From contig MNCI01007854.1 in assembly GCA_015680685.1 (NCBI GenBank), positions 295,349 through 359,348 of the forward strand: a stretch of DNA of 64,000 nucleotides. Direction: 5' to 3'. A program made the translations under genes and the position numbers. Under the pieces are notes generated by a model that did no database searches, had not been told where the DNA came from, and saw nothing but the letters and a program-made list of their open reading frames with translations. Source of the DNA: Gnetum montanum. Lineage: Eukaryota; Streptophyta; Gnetopsida; Gnetales; Gnetaceae. Shown piece by piece: positions 33,969 to 45,341 of this stretch (its first letter is position 1; each line of letters starts with the position of its first letter).

Positions 33969-34311
33969 TGAAATACCCCAAAAAATTCGAAGTCATTCTT
34001 GCTTCACCAGGCTTCGCAATTCGCGCTGCACCACGACAATTCTTCGGGAGGAGAACGCTTTGAATTCAAGCTAGCTAGTTTGGTCAAATTTTCTACTTTA
34101 GGTGTAAGCAGGCTCTACGGATCAGCCTGCCTATCCACCCAAGTAGTTTGCCCAGTTGACAGCCTACTCGGAAACAGTGCGCAAAGTTGACAGCAGCGCT
34201 TAGAATGCGCGAAAAAGTTTGGCAAGTTTTCTAAGTCACGAAGTCTACTACGTTACGATGTGCCCCGCTATGTAGCATAGCAAGCTTCAGAAAACAATTA
34301 TCAAAAGAAGT

Positions 34312-34351
34312 GCCATGTTATGCTACGCTACGTAGCGTAGCGTAACATGGC
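34312..34351. repeat. 40 bp palindrome in the Tat-2 5' LTR
   Basis: A perfect 20 bp palindromic core GCTACGCTACGTAGCGTAGC (34322-34341) is extended on both sides by GCCATGTTA/TAACATGGC with one mismatched pair. The matching site in the 3' LTR is 50407-50446. Confidence 0.9.
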
Positions 34352-34931
34352 AATAGCTATACAACCAGCTCCCTCGCTCAACTTCAAGTCCTTCAACAAT
34401 GTCCCTTTTCGTCAGGATGCGGTGGACCATGTCTACTGCTAGGCTACGCTAAGCTACATAGCGCAGCAAGGTGCAGCAATCCTGTGGAAGAGACAGAAGG
34501 CAACTCAAAGGGCAGAATCAACAAGTTCACAAGTTTCGCAACGTGAGAAACAAAGTTTGCACATTGGCAAAAATTTTTGCAACTAAGGCCATTCGCTATG
34601 CTACGTAGCGTAGCAAGCATGTAACACACAAGTAGCAGAACGCACGGCAAGGTGCTATGCTAAGCCAAGCATGCTACACTACAAAGCACAACAAAGCATG
34701 CGGGTGGTTGTGCGACATCAACGCGCTTCACCTGATTGGACCGTTGGCACATGTCTTCAGACGCTGACGATGCAATTATGGCGTGGTAGACTCACAGTTA
34801 TGGCATGGCAAGCTCGCACTATAACAGTCATGTAGGTCCAATGGTTGTGCATGGCATGTGCCACACCAGCAAGTCAATGTGGGCCTAAGGCACGTGGCAT
34901 CCAAACCACCCCCTTCACGTGCCCTTGGTCC

Positions 34932-34939
34932 TATAAATA
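34932..34939 (+). promoter_or_regulatory. TATA box in the Tat-2 5' LTR
   Basis: TATAAATA in GGTCCTATAAATACCCC, conserved in all three Tat LTRs of the window. Confidence 0.6.
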
Positions 34940-35541
34940 CCCCAACGAGCAACATTCAAAGGGTTCAAATTTTTTCAATTCTTCGACTTCTCTCTCTAGC
35001 ATTGTAACATTGAGCATTGTAAGCTTTCTGTTTGACACTGCAAATAGTTAGCATCTTCAACTGGCATTTTGTTCTGTTCCCTTCTACCACCTTGGTAGAA
35101 CCCCACATTGTCAACACCTAAGTCTGCGCCCAAGCGCACAACTTGTTTTGTTCTACATGTTTTGGTTACTCTTGAGATCTTCGCACTCCGTCATGCTGTG
35201 CAACTGACTGTATCCACCTCGACAGAGAAAACTTGTAGCTTTGGAGTGGTGCATTCTTTTAATTGCATATTACTTTATTTCCTACTTATTGTCGTGTGTC
35301 ACATTGTTTTCTACTTTATTTACTTTCAAGCATTACTTCTCATTTTTGTTCTCGTTATCAAGTTATATGTTGCAAAAGGCTATATAGACGCCAATTAAGT
35401 CCCTGTCTGATCGACCAGACCATTCAGGGTGCCCCGTATCCGCACACACCCAGCACAGCCCTCCCACGGATACAGAGTTGAAACTATTGTGCTCGCCGAC
35501 CCCTTAGTGTTTTCTAGCCATCGACATTTTCGGTCGCTACA

Positions 35542-36084
35542 GTTTTCTGGCGCTAGAAGGAGGGCCTTTTGATGCCTTTTCCACGTGTCACGGTAGTTCT
35601 GTGAGCCTTCTGCACCCTGATATGCATAAGCGTAAATGTGACACCATTTTGTGATTTTTTACGCTTTGTGCGGTGCAGATTGGTCGCCTCGACGGTTCCC
35701 CGGGAGCCCTACAGAACACAAGACCTCTGATCGCTAGTTGACTAACTTGTCTCACGGTAGTCTTGCATGTGTTTTGTACCCCATCGTGTGTGGTACAGAG
35801 CGGTCGCCTCAACAGTCCCTCTGGGATCCTACGAGATACAAAGCCTCTGATCGCTAGTTAGCTTGCCGGTCTTACGGTAGTCTTGCATGTGCTTTGTACT
35901 TCATCGCGCACTGGTGTAAATGTGACATCCTTTTGCGGTTGTTTACGCTTTGTGTGGTGTAGATCAGTTGCCTCGATGGTTCCTCGGGAATCTAGCAAGA
36001 CGTAAAGCCTTCTTTTTGTTGCCTTTCAGTCTCTTTGTTCTTTTTGCACTTGTTGCGCTCTTCTACAAAACTACTTGACTTGCA
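35542..36084 (+). repeat. Tat-2 leader with primer site and imperfect repeats
   Basis: Begins GTTTTCTGGCGCTAGAAGG, a primer-site position; I do not assign the tRNA. It contains two to three imperfect units of about 125-150 bp built from GGTCGCCTCGACGGTTCC, CCTCTGATCGCTAGTT, ACGGTAGTCTTGCATGTG and GTAAATGTGACACC...TTTACGCTTTGTG (35585-36010). No ORF. Confidence 0.6.
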
Positions 36085-38216
36085 ATGGCTTTTTCAACTA
36101 TTGTTGCCAATGCCTTCGATGTGGAAATTCCCTTCAACCATGAAGTCCCCATCACGGTTCAAGGCACTACTGGTGCCAAGCAACTGCTGAACCCGATGCT
36201 AGAAACACGCTGATCTCTTAGAGTCCAAAATCGAGGACTTGAGGGATTGGCCCAACAACACGAGTGTTACAGCTTCCTTTGTGCAAAGGTGCAGGCCAAT
36301 CTGCCCTTGGATGTACATGAACTCGAGGATAAACGTAGCTTCGAATTCGCTTATTGCAATGGGAAGGAATTTGTTCCTACTCCCGACGTTTCTTTACCTT
36401 TAACACAAGTGTACCAAAGGCTTCTAGACCAATTAATCCAATTGGCTAGGCTTAGGGAGTAATAGGACACTACGTCCAACCAAGATGATGCTTTCCAAGA
36501 TGGATAGGAGGAACTCGATTTCCAATTGGACGAGGGAGGTCCAACTGGCCCTGCTCCTGTCCCTCCTACCCAATCCTTCTGTGCCAAGTCATCGTCTCTT
36601 ACCGCTCCTTTTGTAATTACACCTACACTTCCGCAACCCACAATTACAACTGCTATGGGNCCTCGCAGTCGTCACAGCCTAACACGAGGCTATGGTCTAC
36701 GTTGCCGATGACACAAGTAGTCTATCTGGCAGCCCAACCTACGGTTGTCGCCTTAACAACACCACCTGCCAGGTGGTGGACAACACAGGTAGCATCGCTC
36801 GCGGGGGTCATCCCAACGGTACCGCCAATGGGTCACGCTACCACCCCCACCATACCACAGGTGGGAGCTGTCTCCACAACTCCCCAATCATCCACAACAT
36901 TGCCAAGTTTGGACCAAGCGTTTCAGCTCATCTAGACCCTCACTGAGGAAATAAAATGCCTCAAAGTTGCTAGGTCTAACACGGTACAAGTCATGGACTT
37001 CTACCAGGATGATCCTATCAGCCTTGCAATCCCTACTTTGACACTACCCCAAGGGATGCCTCTCCCACATTTCATGAAGTACGATGGGGAGGGAGATCCC
37101 AATGCACATCTTGTCACCTTCAAGTCTGAGTCTTTGCTATTACAATAATGGCCACACACGATTATTCACGTCTTTTCCATGTCCCTAGCCAAGAAAGCCC
37201 TAGATTGGTACTATGCGTTGCCACGCTCATCCATTTCAACTCTGGAAGAACTCCTGACCTAGTTCATGACACACTTCAAGTACAACTTGAAGCTAGAAAC
37301 CATGCTGGATCAGTTGATGAGCGTAAAGCAAGACGCTCTAGAGCCAGTCTAGAAGTTCATTCAACGTTAAAGCGCAACCCTTAACGAAATTCGTAAACCC
37401 ATCATAGACGCTCATCTGCTGGCTATCTTTAAGGGTGTAGTGAACGACTTTATCAAGTCTAAACTGTACTACCTCACTCCTCGCGCTCTTAGTCAGGCCT
37501 TCGCTCAGACTAAGGGCATACAAGATGCGGCCGAGGCAAGCAAAGACCCAGCCTACATCGCTTACAAAAATACCTTCGCGAAGAAGGATAAGGGTAAAGC
37601 CCCAACAACTATAGTGGTCACTGTGGCAACGGAGGCCAAGCCCAAACCTAGCAACAACGATAGTAAGAACAATAAGAAATCAGCCATACTGGTGGTTAAC
37701 CCCGTGCCCAAATAGGGCCATGTGCCGCAACCTGTTATACCTACACCTGAGACAAAAGCACAAACCAAACCCAACTTTGAGGGCAAAGACCACTCAAAGT
37801 ACACCCCACTACCCCTTAAGCCTTCGGAACTCTTGAAGAAACTATTGGCAGCGAGATATATCCAACATAAGTAGATGTCAGAAGAAGCAAACGCAAGACA
37901 TCAATGCTACTGTGAGCTCATTAGGAACCCCTATTTGGCCCTGCCCAATGAACCTCCAGTCCCTAGGGATTTCAAGCTAGACAAGTTTTGTGACTACCAC
38001 CAATAGTGTGGTCACAACACTGATTACTGCCTGGTGTTGCAGGATGACATCTAAAGATTAATCAACCTGGGGAAACTGGTGCTGGACGAAAGCAACCCAG
38101 TGTGCCCTGAAAACCAATCTATGTATGTCTACACAGATCCCCTTAATGCCAACAATGCCAAATATGTAATAAATGCCATCGGCTTTGACAGTGATCCTAG
38201 GCAACCTTGGTAGCCA
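36085..38216 (+). pseudogene. Tat-2 gag remnant
   Basis: Starts at the ATG at 36085 (MAFSTIVANAFDVEIPF). With about ten stops the frame continues through a Pro/Thr-rich N-terminal part and the gag core (HFMKYDGEGDPNAHL at about 37070; KALDWYYALP; TLEELLT; DFIKSKLYYLTPR) to a Cys/His motif FCDYHQ-CGHNTDYC at about 37985. These are typical of Tat gag. The stops are mostly TAG in contexts where a Gln codon is expected (for example HQ-TAG-CGH, LLT-TAG-FM), suggesting CAG to TAG decay. An N at 36659 interrupts one frame. Confidence 0.82.
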
Positions 38217-39608
38217 TTCATGGTCTGTGTGCCTCAACGTAGTGCACCAGCACCACCAGCGGCTAGTCCAAGCTCACAACAGCTGTTCATCCTGAAAGTC
38301 CTGCCATGGGCATCCACTTTTGTGTCACTTGTTAGCGGAGCCACGCGGTCTTGACCGTTAACACCTCTAGCTCCATTCATCATTAGGGGGTCAACGCCCT
38401 CGACGACCCCTATCTCACGCAAAATAGCTAAATAGTATTCTCACCCCATAAGGCAAGAAGTCCACTTCGCAAGCAAGACGTCGAAGGGAAGTACCATCCA
38501 AGGTACCCCCAAGCCTACGTCTTTGCCCTTTGCATCTATGCCTTCGCCACCAAAGGCGAAGGCCGACACGACCACGTAGCCTGCACCACTCTACCAACAA
38601 GGAGCTGAACACATATCTGAAGTCGCCTCTCCTCGAGAAATTTGTCTTCCAGGATGAATAGAAGAGGAGGAAAGTGTCAAATAGGGGGGTGGCCAAGACT
38701 TCTTGGATGCCCTCACATAGGTCAAACAAGCTCTAAAACAAAAAAACACTCTGTTGAGCTTGTACGACCTTATCATGACATCTATCCCACATCGCGAAGC
38801 TCTGATCTGCATGTTGATAGTGACTCTAGTCAACGAAGACATGCCCGTGGAGGAAGAAGCAATCTACTCAGTCATGCTTCCCCTCATGCCTTCACAATCA
38901 AAACAACCTCAACTAACCTTCTACGACAATGCCATTAGGAAAGGCCCTGAGAGGGGTCAGGTGACTATGGTGCCCCTTTTCATCATAATTCGGGTCAGCC
39001 AACACTAGATCCGAAGGGTACACATTGATGATGGGGCCGCCACGAATGTCATCCCCTTCCCCATTGTGGACAGGCTAGGCTTGGTTGACTAGATCAAACC
39101 CACGACGACCTCATGCCTGAGGTCGTTTAATGGGGCGCGGGTCGTGGTAAAGGGCATAGTTCATGTGAACTTCATAGCAGGGGACCAGTTCCCCAAAAAC
39201 GTAACATTTATCGTGGTTGAGGAAATGCTCAAGTTTAATATGATCTTAGGGAGGTCGTGGTTAGCACAACTTAGGGCTATCTCCTCATCCATACACCAAG
39301 AGATCCACTTGCTGTACGCAATCAGAGAAGTGGTGATCCATGATGACAAAGTAGCAACACAAACAATTCACAACGTAGGAATGGAACAAGGCTTAGAAGT
39401 CATAACTTCTGCGAATGAAGCGCTTGTAGCAATCTACACTGATTACCCAGCAGAGGGTTCGGCTCAGCAAGTCAATCCCCAAAACGAAAATGCATGGACT
39501 GAGTTACCCTTCCAAGTGGGAGGCGACGAGGTCGACGACGTCGACGAAGGCCCTGGTGGAGTGCCTCAACCTTACGTCTCACTCAACCCACGTCGGGTCA
39601 AGAAGTAG
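38217..39608 (+). pseudogene. Tat-2 aspartic protease remnant
   Basis: The active site is IDDGAATNVIP (about 39024-39056); the conserved ILGRSWLAQLR motif is at about 39243-39275. The last open stretch (39144-39608) ends in an acidic region and NPRRVKK followed by TAG. Upstream sequence (38217-39000) is a linker with stops that contains MPSQSKQPQLTFYDNAI. RT does not follow directly; 5.7 kb of other sequence intervenes. Confidence 0.8.
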
Positions 39609-39669
39609 CTTTGCCTAGCATAGCAACCCCACTACTTCTGGCCCACACACTACTTATATGTTTCTACGC

Positions 39670-39893
39670 TACAGCCTGAAACGACCTAAAACTAGTAATG
39701 TGCATTTATGCGATGGCCCGAAATAGCCTAAAACTATACTATGGCCTGAAACAGCCTAAAACTAGCAATACTACGCTATGGCCTGAAACGGCCTAAAACT
39801 AGCATAAGTTACCAGTTAGCCTTTGTTCAAGAGGTTGACACCATCATCCCTTTGGCATGTTACGTAATGGCTTAAAATAGCCTAAAACTAACA
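39670..39893 (+). repeat. Hairpin motif array, block A of Tat-2
   Basis: Five units of GGCC-TGAAAC-GGCC followed by TAAAACTAGCA, including GGCT-TAAAAT-AGCC, which preserves pairing through a T-A pair. It lies 60 bp after the protease stop. Confidence 0.75.
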
Positions 39894-40049
39894 CATGAAA
39901 GCACGAACATTCTATACAAGACGCATGTATGCAGTATACAAGTTAGCGCAAAATCCTCTTACTTTATTCAAAACTGTTGCTTCAATGTTTGCATTACACA
40001 ACGTTGCAAAATCCAAAGTTTCAAATTTTCAGAAAAAAATCCCATATGG

Positions 40050-43000
40050 TCATGGGTTATCTCTGTTCGCATTGTTTTTGCCTTCCGCTTCTGCATCATC
40101 TCTCTTCGCATGGCTTTCCCCTACTTCATTCCTCGCCAACTCTTCATTTTCTTCCTCCACGGGCACTGCACCCTCTTCTAGGGCCTGCATGGGAGGGAGA
40201 AGTGGTCAGCTAGGACAACGAATGCAAAACACAACAAATCATAAACATTAGCATAGTAAACATTGACTAACCTGAGAAGGTCCCGTGTCTGTCTCAAAGA
40301 GTATCTGGTCTAAACTGAGCCTGAGGTGACGCCAGACCTCCTCTGTCGTGATATCTACCCAATGCTTGTTGCTAGGTGCAGCATCTGCTACAACAGCTCT
40401 CTCCCTTTCAGCAGGTTTCCACATCAACGAACCTGGAGAAAAGGAGAGGATCGCAGTCTCTCCTGTGGGAAGGGTCACCTTCCAATTAGGAGATTTCGTG
40501 ACCTTGACTTGCTCTTTAAACCTAGTGTAGGCCTTAGAAGCATCAATGGCATTTACGAACGCATCGTATGTAAATGCCTCTACAGTAGCATCTTCATTTA
40601 ACTTACGATGGGTGGCATTTTCCTGTTTATACATATATTTATGGTTTCTTTGGGTCTACCCCCATTTGAAAATCTTGGCATTGATGTCTCTTAGATCTTG
40701 GCACTTCTGATCTAGTAGGTCCATCTGCATTTGCTGCTCTATCAATTCGCGGGTAGTCTTGACATTCTGACGCACAACTGTCCAAAACTTGGCGTGGTCC
40801 ACCATAGCTGTGTGCCAGTCCTCATTGTTAGTGCTGCAGGCCATGAGGAACTCGTTCCTTGACTTGAGGTCCTCCACCTCGACCCTCAGGTCGGTTTCTC
40901 TTTACTCAACCTTCTGGGCTCATTTCCATAACTCTTCATTGGTACGCTTGCACTCCCATAGGGAGCGCGCCGAGTGCAAAGTGCATTTGCAGACCTCATT
41001 GTATGCACGATGAGACACCTCAGTCACTTCCGACAGGAATGTGGACATAGCACCAACTTTCAAAGGTTGTGTTGGGTCCCATTTGAGTCGAGAGGCTACT
41101 GTAACACAAAAACCACACTAGTCGCATTAGCATAGCATGAGTAGCAAATGCAAGAAAGTTTAGCATAATAACGCAAGAGCAAACGACATTACTACTTACC
41201 CGCTTCAGGGTCCACATGCTGAAGGTGATTAATCATGTCGTCAACAATCCCCTACATATACGTGAAGTTGTCGGGGATTTCAGCCCAAGATCCTGTGTGA
41301 ACTGGAGGGGGCCCTGTGGCATCAGCAGTAGCATCTGTCGCATAACTGAACACATTAGCAATAACCAAAATGGAATATGACAAGGAAAACATGTTGCCAA
41401 ACTCACCAACATCTGGTTGCAGTCTCTCTTTTGGCTGACGAAGACGATGGCGAAAGTATGGCCGGAAGTTTCTCCTAGGTCCCTATGGACCTCCTCTTCA
41501 TGCGTTGGTGCCTTTCCTTTAAGGAGACCAACATCTTGTTTATTCAAGGGAGACACCTCTTCGCAGGTAGGAGGGTCCTCCCTAATAATGAGGGCCCTTG
41601 CCTTAACGGTAGGAGCTCTCTGCCTTTCGACCAAGGCCCTTCTCTCTAAGACTAGGACCCCCGTGCCTTTATTCATCGTCCCTATCCTAAAGGTTGATAC
41701 CTCTTCATTGCCTGCTTCTTCTTCTCATGTTTCTTTTGGTGGTTAAGAACACGTTTAGCTTGAAGCAAGTTAGCCTAAGACAGATGCTACACTACACTAC
41801 ACCATCTAGCATAGCACAGTGTAGTTAACTACAACAAACCAAGTATTTAACGAAAGCACTTACCAATAGGGGGTTGCGTCCTCTACAGTTTAAGCTGCAG
41901 TCTTCACCCCTCCTCTTCCTCCACACGAAGGGTTTCCTTAGCTAGGGAAGACCTCTTCTACTGCAACTGGTTGGCCAAAGTCTTAGCTATGAGACGTTCA
42001 CCCCGTGATACGCTACCGTCCATGGCAGTGGATGTCTCGCCTACACTGTCCTTGCCGTGAACGTTGCGGGCCACCTGATCCTTCATCGTTACAGAAAACG
42101 ACTCCCCGATTACTTCTAGGAAATCTTAGGCTCGGATGGTCCAAAAAATCTAACGAATCCAAGGTCTGGAAATCTGGTCGTGATTTCGCATGACCTAGTG
42201 TCCTCTCTCCTAGACCACTAGGAACTTCGCGAAGCGCTTTAAGCAGCCTATGTAGAAGGCGTAATGGAAGTTGGAACGGGACTCCATTTTGGTACGGTGT
42301 CCCAAGATTTCAGCTGGCAAGCCTTTACACAGGGACTCAGCCCAGTTGTAGCGGGTCCCCTCCTCCACAACCTCACGCATTATCTAGGCCTAGTCAAGCC
42401 CCAAGACCTTTTCCTGGGTGAGTAGTTGGGGAAATGTGCGAGCCCGAAAGAAGAGGTAAAACTCCTTAGCGGGTCCGTCCTTGAGTTTCTCCATAGGGAG
42501 CCCCTTACGCTCCTTGGTGAGTCTCAACCACTCCTCAATGTCCTTCTTCTAGAGGATTAGCTCCAACTTGAACTTCGACCCTATCGAAATGCCTTCGGCA
42601 GGGACACCGAACAGATCCATGAACAGCTGGTCATTAATGTCAATGACCACCCACACGCCATGCACACGTAGGCGAAAGCGGCCCATATTTTTAGAAAAGC
42701 ATTTGACCAAGGTGAGCATCTTGGCTACAGGAATGCCAAGATTCGGGGCCAGGAATAGGTCCAAAAGCCTTGTCTTTTTGAGGTTTTGGACCAGGGCGTC
42801 GGAGGCCCCGCCGTTCAACCAGCATTGGCTCTTCTCTACTTTCCCATACTTGAAGTAGATGTTCTCCCCCTATGCCCCGACGGTTACCACCATCACCTCC
42901 TGAGGCTCCTTTGCCCCTGCAATAGTTCCATGAAAATGTTTAGCAAGAAACATAGAAAATTCAAAATCGCAAATACACTTACACATGTGGCACTTACCGC

Positions 43001-44415
43001 TTGACCTTCTAGGTTGGTATGGCAATGGGAACCGTGGGAGGTCAACTAGAACTTCTTCAACCATGATCGGTTTAAAAGGTTTTTCCCACTCCCCATCCAA
43101 CCAACCCTGCCTCCTACACTGATAATATAGGGGAGAATATACATCTGGGTAGGTGTGGTATTCACCCCCACATTAATCGATCATGCCCACCCACAAGTTC
43201 TCAACAAGAGAGAACTTCTGCAAGGCTAGTTGTGTTGTAGCCAGTAAACCCGGTAGGTTATGAACTCCATCCTCATCAATGAAGAACCTAGTAGCAAACG
43301 CATACTGTTAGCATCAAGTCAGGTCACTATGGCCAACGTCATGCAAACATAGCAGAACAAAGTTGTGGAACTCACCCGCCAGCACAATAGACAATCCCCT
43401 GAGGGTTCTGGAAGCACATTGTCATAAAACGTGCAAGGAACAATGTGTTGAAATGGTGGTAGTAGTTATACTCAGTAATATCCCAGATCCAGGCTAAGCA
43501 CCTTAACCTTGTTGGGTACTAACTGGATCCTTCTCCCCGCCCGCTCGTGATTACCCCATCAATCAGGAACCTCAGAATGCCTTGGCTTGCCCCATGCAAA
43601 ATAGCTTCTGTTATGCCGATCGCCTCCTCCCGCTTCAGGGAGGACCAAACGATCATGCTAAAGTGGTTAAGGAGGAATTTTAGGAAGTCCTGTGCCCCTA
43701 GCCTGAACCAAACCCCTCGCTCTCCCATACGTATCTGGGAAGGAGGAGCATTAGCCATAGGTATGCCCACATGACACAGGACCCCTCTAACTTCCAAAAC
43801 AATTAACCTGGGTCTCAACCCTTCCCTGCACAACATAATCAACAAATGTTGGTGTCACACCTAAAGGTAATACACACACAACATAGTAGCAGCGTAGCAT
43901 AATCCTCTTCCCACACGTAGCGTAGAAAGGACGTGAAAGCCTAGCGTAGCAATAGAACAATTGGCAATATGGCATAACAAAATACATGTTGCACTGTCGC
44001 ATCGCACATGGCCTAGCCCTCCTAAGGGTTCTACATTACGACATTCGAAAGTCAAGCAACTTAAATTGCCCTAGCCCCCGTGATTATGGCAACCACGGTG
44101 GTGGCAGTTTAAGCGGTCTTGCATGCAACTATGATGTAGCATCTGCCATGACCAAAATAGTTTGCAACGATGCAAAGGCCAAAATGATGCAATCACAAAA
44201 AACACAAACAGCCAAAAATGGACACAAAACAAGCAAGACGCAAAATGAGAGTAGAGAACAATAGAAGACACAAAATGAAAAGGCGAAGGAAACATAGTAA
44301 CCTATTGGGTCAATGGTGTGCTCCTCTACACCGCAACACGTGATTATGTCATGCGCCCCAGGGTCCTCTTTGCCTCCTCGACCTTTGCAAGAGCCAAATA
44401 AGTCTTAGGAGCCAT
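40050..44415 (-). pseudogene. Antisense multi-exon gene of Tat-2 with FCP1-like domain
   Basis: Minus-strand gene between protease and RT. Proposed exons: A from ATG 44415 (MAPKTYLALAKVEEAKRTLG) to a donor AG/GTTACT near 44300; B 43825-43376; C 43304-42998; D 42916-41864; E about 41750-41405; others about 41090-40272; last 40184-40050, ending TGA. Most boundaries fit GTAAG or GTGAG donors and CAG acceptors. Exon B has PRLIVLEVRGVLCHV, then FLKFLLNHFSMIVWSS, the order of FCP1/NIF phosphatase motifs I and II. Exons C and D encode conserved unknown sequence (FFIDEDGVHNLPG; VVIDINDQLFMDLFGVP). Later exons are charged and helical. Internal stops, mostly TAG for CAG, disable this copy. The same gene is in Tat-1, so it belongs to the family and is not a chance insertion. 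Exon boundaries are hand inferred. Confidence 0.6.
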
Positions 44416-44567
44416 TGCCTTGCTTGCAGATTCACCTTCTTCGCTACAAAGAATTCACCTTGCTAGTCGTTAACACAATTGCTTCGTGCTTCGAAATCAC
44501 CTTGTGCTCCGATGTGGGCTCTGCACTTTTACGGTGGAAAATGGAAAAATTACTAGGGTTTAATCCC

Positions 44568-44574
44568 TACTTAT
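44568..44574 (-). promoter_or_regulatory. Degraded TATA-like site of the Tat-2 antisense gene
   Basis: The minus strand reads CATAAGTAGGGATTAAACCC about 155 bp before the ATG at 44415; Tat-1 has CATAAATAGG at the equivalent site. Confidence 0.3.
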
Positions 44575-44750
44575 GGTCGTGATGGAAAGATTGAGAAACT
44601 TGCCGCCCTCTCTCTCCGATTAATGTGGATCACGCTGTACAACATAGCATGCTCGCCACGACATCATAGCACTGTTAGCATTAAAGCCTTGACACGCTTC
44701 AAGCCAACTATCTGCTTTCCTGAAAACAATATATATATATATTTGTTACA

Positions 44751-45205
44751 GGTTCGAAAAGACCTTAAACTAGTAATCCTAGCGTAGTTGCACCTCTAAT
44801 GGTTCGAAAAGATCCTAAACTAGTAGTTTCGACCTATTACATTTGCAGTCCACAATGGCATTAAAACAACAATACCACATTCTTACATGGGTAGTTTTCT
44901 CATCCTCTTCCACATTGGCAGTGTCGCAATTTTTAGCAGTCTTGCATCTTCATATTAGCAATTCACATCTTCGTATTGACGATTTTGCACTTCTCATACT
45001 CGTAGTTTCCCGTTTCACATACTATCATCTTGCATGTTAAGATTCCGCATGTCACAATTTGGCAATCTGAAATGACATTAAACTAGTAGTTTGGAATTTG
45101 CATATTAACGGTTCCACAACTTTACACTTTGCATCAACAGTTTTACATCTTCAATAGTTATGCACTCTTATGCCTTGGCGGTTTGCCATGACCTTAAGTT
45201 GGCAA
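44751..45205 (+). repeat. Hairpin motif array, block B of Tat-2
   Basis: Units include GGTT-CGAAAA-GACC followed by TTAAACTAGTA and GGTT-TGCCAT-GACC followed by TTAAGTTGGCA. It stands between the antisense promoter region and the RT start, collinear with 2517-2824. Confidence 0.7.
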
Positions 45206-45341
45206 ACTTCCAATCTTTATATCATCACCACTTCGCGAGTTGCATCACGTTATTGTTTTGCAAATTTTCGTTACACACAATCTATGTCGATAGAAGCCTC
45301 TTAACCAGACTTTTATCTTATCTTGGCAAGTCAAGCAAAAG

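Larger units (their letters stand above)
33969..35541 (+). repeat. 5' LTR of Tat-2
   Basis: 1573 bp, TGAAATACCCC to CGGTCGCTACA. U3 carries a 40 bp near-perfect palindrome at 34312-34351 and further GCTACG/CGTAGC words (34240-34690). Confidence 0.9.
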
